From Rubellimicrobium sp. (GTDB taxonomy: Bacteria; Pseudomonadota; Alphaproteobacteria; Rhodobacterales; Rhodobacteraceae): a DNA stretch of 48,954 nt. The notes below the pieces were generated by a model, which worked only from the letters and a program-made list of their open reading frames with translations, was not told the DNA's origin and ran no database searches. A program made the position numbers and the translations under genes. Shown in pieces: positions 44,916 through 48,954 of this stretch (its first letter is position 1; each line of letters starts with the position of its first letter). Location of the stretch: positions 1 to 48,954 of the forward strand of contig JADYZU010000090.1 of NCBI GenBank assembly GCA_020852925.1, written 5' to 3'.

Positions 44916-46049
44916 ATGGGCGCCTACATCCTTCGCCGCCTTCTTCTGGTGATCCCCACCCTGCTGGGGATCATGATCGTGAACTTCGCGCTCACGCAAT
45001 TCGTCCCCGGCGGGCCGATCGAACAGATCATCGCCGAGATGGAGGGCCGCGGCGACGTGTTCCGCAACATCGCGGGCGGCGGGGGCGATGCCGCGCAGGC
45101 CCCCACCGCCGAGGCGATGGCGATGGATTCCAAATACATCGGCGCGCGCGGCCTGCCTCCGGCCTTCATCGCGCAGCTCGAACGCGAGTTCGGCTTCGAC
45201 AAGCCGCCGCTCGAACGCTTCATGATGATGATGTGGGACTACATCCGCTTCGACTTCGGCCGCAGCTGGTTCCGCTCGATCTCGGTCGTGGACCTCATCC
45301 TCGAGAAGATGCCGGTGTCGATCACGCTGGGGCTGTGGACCACGCTCATCGCCTATCTGGTGTCGATCCCGCTGGGCATCCGCAAGGCGGTGCGCGAGGG
45401 TTCGCGCTTTGACACCTGGACCTCGGGGGCGATCATCGTCGCCTATGCCATTCCCGGCTTCCTGTTCGCGATCCTCCTGATCGTGCTGCTTGCCGGCGGC
45501 AGCTACTGGCGGGTGTTCCCGCTGCGCGGCCTTCTGTCCGAGGGGCTGTCGGGCGCGATGTGCCTGCCCGGATCGGCGGCCTTCGCGCCCGGGGCCTGCG
45601 TGACGCAGGTGATCCCGGACTATTTCTGGCACATCGCGCTGCCGGTGCTGGCCTCGACCATCTCGGGCTTTGCCACGCTGACGCTGCTGACCAAGAACAG
45701 CTTTCTCGACGAGATCCGCAAGCAGTATGTCACGACCGCCCGCGCCAAGGGCCTGAGCGAGCGGCGCGTCCTTTACGGCCATGTGTTCCGCAACGCCATG
45801 CTCATCGTCATCTCGGGCTTTCCGGCGCTGTTCGTGAGCGTGTTCTTCGGCGGCAGCCTCATCATCGAGACGCTGTTCAGCCTGGACGGCCTGGGCCGGC
45901 TCGGCTTCGAGGCGGCGGTGGCGCGCGACTATCCGGTGGTGTTCGGCACGCTCTATGCCTTCTCGCTGCTCGGGCTGGTGATCGGCATCGTCTCGGACCT
46001 CACCTATGTGCTGATCGACCCGCGCATCGACTTCGAGAGCCGGCAATGA
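44916..46049 (+). CDS. yejB: Peptide ABC importer permease YejB
   Basis: 377-residue inner-membrane permease. The N-terminal helix starts [22 protein letters not shown]; an extended periplasmic loop follows (about 40-110), then the DppB-like transmembrane core with the EAA coupling loop [21 protein letters not shown] (about 273-293). The longer loop than in DppB is characteristic of YejB. Its TGA overlaps the ATG of yejE. Confidence 0.94.
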   Translation: MGAYILRRLLLVIPTLLGIMIVNFALTQFVPGGPIEQIIAEMEGRGDVFRNIAGGGGDAAQAPTAEAMAMDSKYIGARGLPPAFIAQLEREFGFDKPPLERFMMMMWDYIRFDFGRSWFRSISVVDLILEKMPVSITLGLWTTLIAYLVSIPLGIRKAVREGSRFDTWTSGAIIVAYAIPGFLFAILLIVLLAGGSYWRVFPLRGLLSEGLSGAMCLPGSAAFAPGACVTQVIPDYFWHIALPVLASTISGFATLTLLTKNSFLDEIRKQYVTTARAKGLSERRVLYGHVFRNAMLIVISGFPALFVSVFFGGSLIIETLFSLDGLGRLGFEAAVARDYPVVFGTLYAFSLLGLVIGIVSDLTYVLIDPRIDFESRQ

Positions 46050-47217
46050 CCCCCGACCCCGCCCCTGCGCCCCCCCCCCCCGCAGCCGTCGCGCCCTCGG
46101 CCCCGCGCCGCCGCCTCCTGTCGCCGCTGGCCCGCCGGCGGCTGCGCAACTTCCGCAGGAACGGCCGGGCGTTCTGGTCGCTGGTCATCTTCGGGACGCT
46201 GTTCCTCCTGTCGCTCTTTGCCGAATTCATCGCCAACGACCGGCCGATCCTGGTCTCCTGGCGCGGCGAATGGCGCATGCCCGTCCTCAGCTTCCATTCC
46301 GAGGCCTCGTTCGGAGGCACCTACCGCACCGAGGCCGCCTACCGCGAGGCGCCGGTGCAATGCCTGATCGTCACCGGCGGGCTCGAGGACTGTTTCCACG
46401 AACCCGAGGCGGTGATGGCCGCGGCGGCGGCGGGCGAACTCGACGGGACGCCGGGCTATGTGCGCGGCTGGATGCTCTGGCCGCCGATCCCCTATCACTA
46501 CACCACCATCGTCGACCGCCCCGGCGCCGCCCCCCTGCCCCCGGGCGGGGACAACTGGCTTGGCACCGACGACACGAAACGCGATGTGCTGGCCCGGGTG
46601 ATCTATGGCGTCCGCCTCTCGGTGCTGTTCGCGCTGATCGTCACCGCCGCCTCCTCGGTCATCGGCATCGCCGCGGGGGCGGTGCAGGGGTTCTTCGGCG
46701 GCTGGGTCGATCTGATCTTTCAGCGCGTGATCGAGATCTGGTCGGGCATCCCGTCGCTTTATGTCATCATCATCCTGTTCGCCGTCATCGGGCGCAGTTT
46801 CTGGCTTCTGGTGTTCCTCACCATCCTGTTCGGCTGGACCGCGCTGGTGGGCGTGGTGCGGGCCGAATTCCTGCGCGCGCGCAACTTCGAATATGTCCGC
46901 GCCGCGCGCGCGCTCGGGGTCTCGAACGGCAGGATCATGTTCCGCCACCTGTTGCCCAATGCCATGGTGGCCACCGTCACCATGCTGCCCTTCCTCGTCA
47001 CCGGGGCGATCGGCACGCTGGCCGGGCTCGATTTCCTGGGCTACGGCCTGCCCTCCTCGGCACCCTCGCTGGGCGAACTCTCGATGCAGGCCAAGATGCA
47101 CCTTCAGGCGCCCTGGCTCGGTCTCACGGCCTTCTTCGTCTTCGCGATCATGCTGGCGCTGCTCGTCTTCATCTTCGAGGGGGTGCGCGACGCCTTCGAC
47201 CCGCGAAAGACCTTCGC

Positions 47218-47221
<4 letters not shown>
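46046..47221 (+). CDS. yejE: Peptide ABC importer permease YejE
   Basis: 391-residue inner-membrane permease. A Pro/Ala-rich cytoplasmic N-terminus is encoded partly by a run of 12 C (codons 9-12). The first helix (about 45-65) is followed by a large periplasmic domain with [14 protein letters not shown] and then the transmembrane core with [19 protein letters not shown] and the coupling loop [21 protein letters not shown]. YejE normally has this periplasmic insertion compared with DppC. Its TGA overlaps the yejF ATG. Confidence 0.94.
46070..46081 (+). repeat. Run of twelve C in the 5' coding region of yejE
   Basis: Twelve consecutive C form four proline codons (9-12) of yejE. A gain or loss of one or two would shift the frame just after the start and abolish the permease. 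It is also a place where sequencing length errors are common. Confidence 0.9.
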
Positions 47222-48891
<1,670 letters not shown>

Positions 48892-48911
48892 CCAGCCGCC
48901 CCGCGCGCCCC

Positions 48912-48954
48912 TTCATCTGTCTCCAAATATCCCGGGGGGAGTCGCCCATCGGGC
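48912..48954 (+). repeat. Dispersed structured repeat, copy after yejF (cut by window end)
   Basis: 36 bases (48912-48947) identical to 14584-14619, starting 21 bp after the yejF stop. Hairpin 1 begins (GTCGCCC-ATC-GGGC) with a loop different from that at 14613, then the window ends. Its place after the last gene of an operon fits a terminator-like role. Confidence 0.85.

Noticed and set aside
42924-46046. A 1040-codon open frame on the minus strand opposite yejA and yejB
   Set aside because: It is the mirror of well-supported coding sequence with no recognisable motif; the same applies to the long minus-strand frame at 26975-29737.

Overview
This window is a dense, GC-rich piece of alphaproteobacterial chromosome, most likely from a member of the Rhodobacteraceae. 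The evidence is the gene content and order: dnaG next to rpoD, clpS beside an RsmC-like methyltransferase, pheA divergent from a membrane-anchored cytochrome c, yejABEF, and xdhABC fused to a BMP-type ABC transporter operon. Many genes overlap by ATGA or GTGA. I saw no tRNA, rRNA, CRISPR array, phage or insertion sequence. It reads as core chromosome with a few accessory clusters.

Layout. 1-4450 (minus strand): rpoD (cut by the window edge), dnaG and tadA. 4515-6428: an RluB-type pseudouridine synthase with a very long repetitive Arg/Pro/Asp-rich tail. 6637-13172: a same-strand cassette of membrane and envelope proteins of poorly known function (a small two-helix protein, an XpaC-family protein, TelA, a DUF2927 lipoprotein, an SPFH-GYF protein, a b561-type cytochrome and a zinc-ribbon membrane protein). 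13226-16731: a PfkB sugar kinase, D-aminoacyl-tRNA deacylase, two tandem lipoproteins with permuted papain-like (YiiX type) hydrolase motifs, and slyX. 16735-22149 (minus): dnaE and the biotin ECF transporter bioMNY. 22388-31781: xdhA-xdhB-xdhC and an ABC importer (ATPase, two permeases, BMP-family binding protein), a coherent purine or nucleoside uptake and oxidation operon ending in a hairpin terminator.

31929-42156 is a mosaic of small units: a two-helix membrane protein, hemF, a small lipoprotein, a short-chain dehydrogenase without its catalytic lysine, an RsmC-like methyltransferase, clpS, a D,D-carboxypeptidase with a SPOR domain, a DenD-like dehydrogenase, a HAD phosphatase, nudC, an SRPBCC protein and pheA. 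42276-48891 holds the cytochrome c and the yejABEF peptide importer.

The most interesting structure lies outside or across the genes. A dispersed intergenic element (a conserved head followed by two hairpins whose arms co-vary) occurs at three loci. One locus has two copies head to head, and one copy forms the 5' coding end of a lipoprotein gene. Five GANTC methylation sites crowd into 80 bp between dnaG and rpoD. A 13/14-bp minisatellite fills the divergent HAD/nudC promoter region, 15-bp tandem repeats precede bioM, and a run of 12 C sits at codons 9-12 of yejE. The best candidate for an undescribed functional system is the 6637-13172 envelope cassette.
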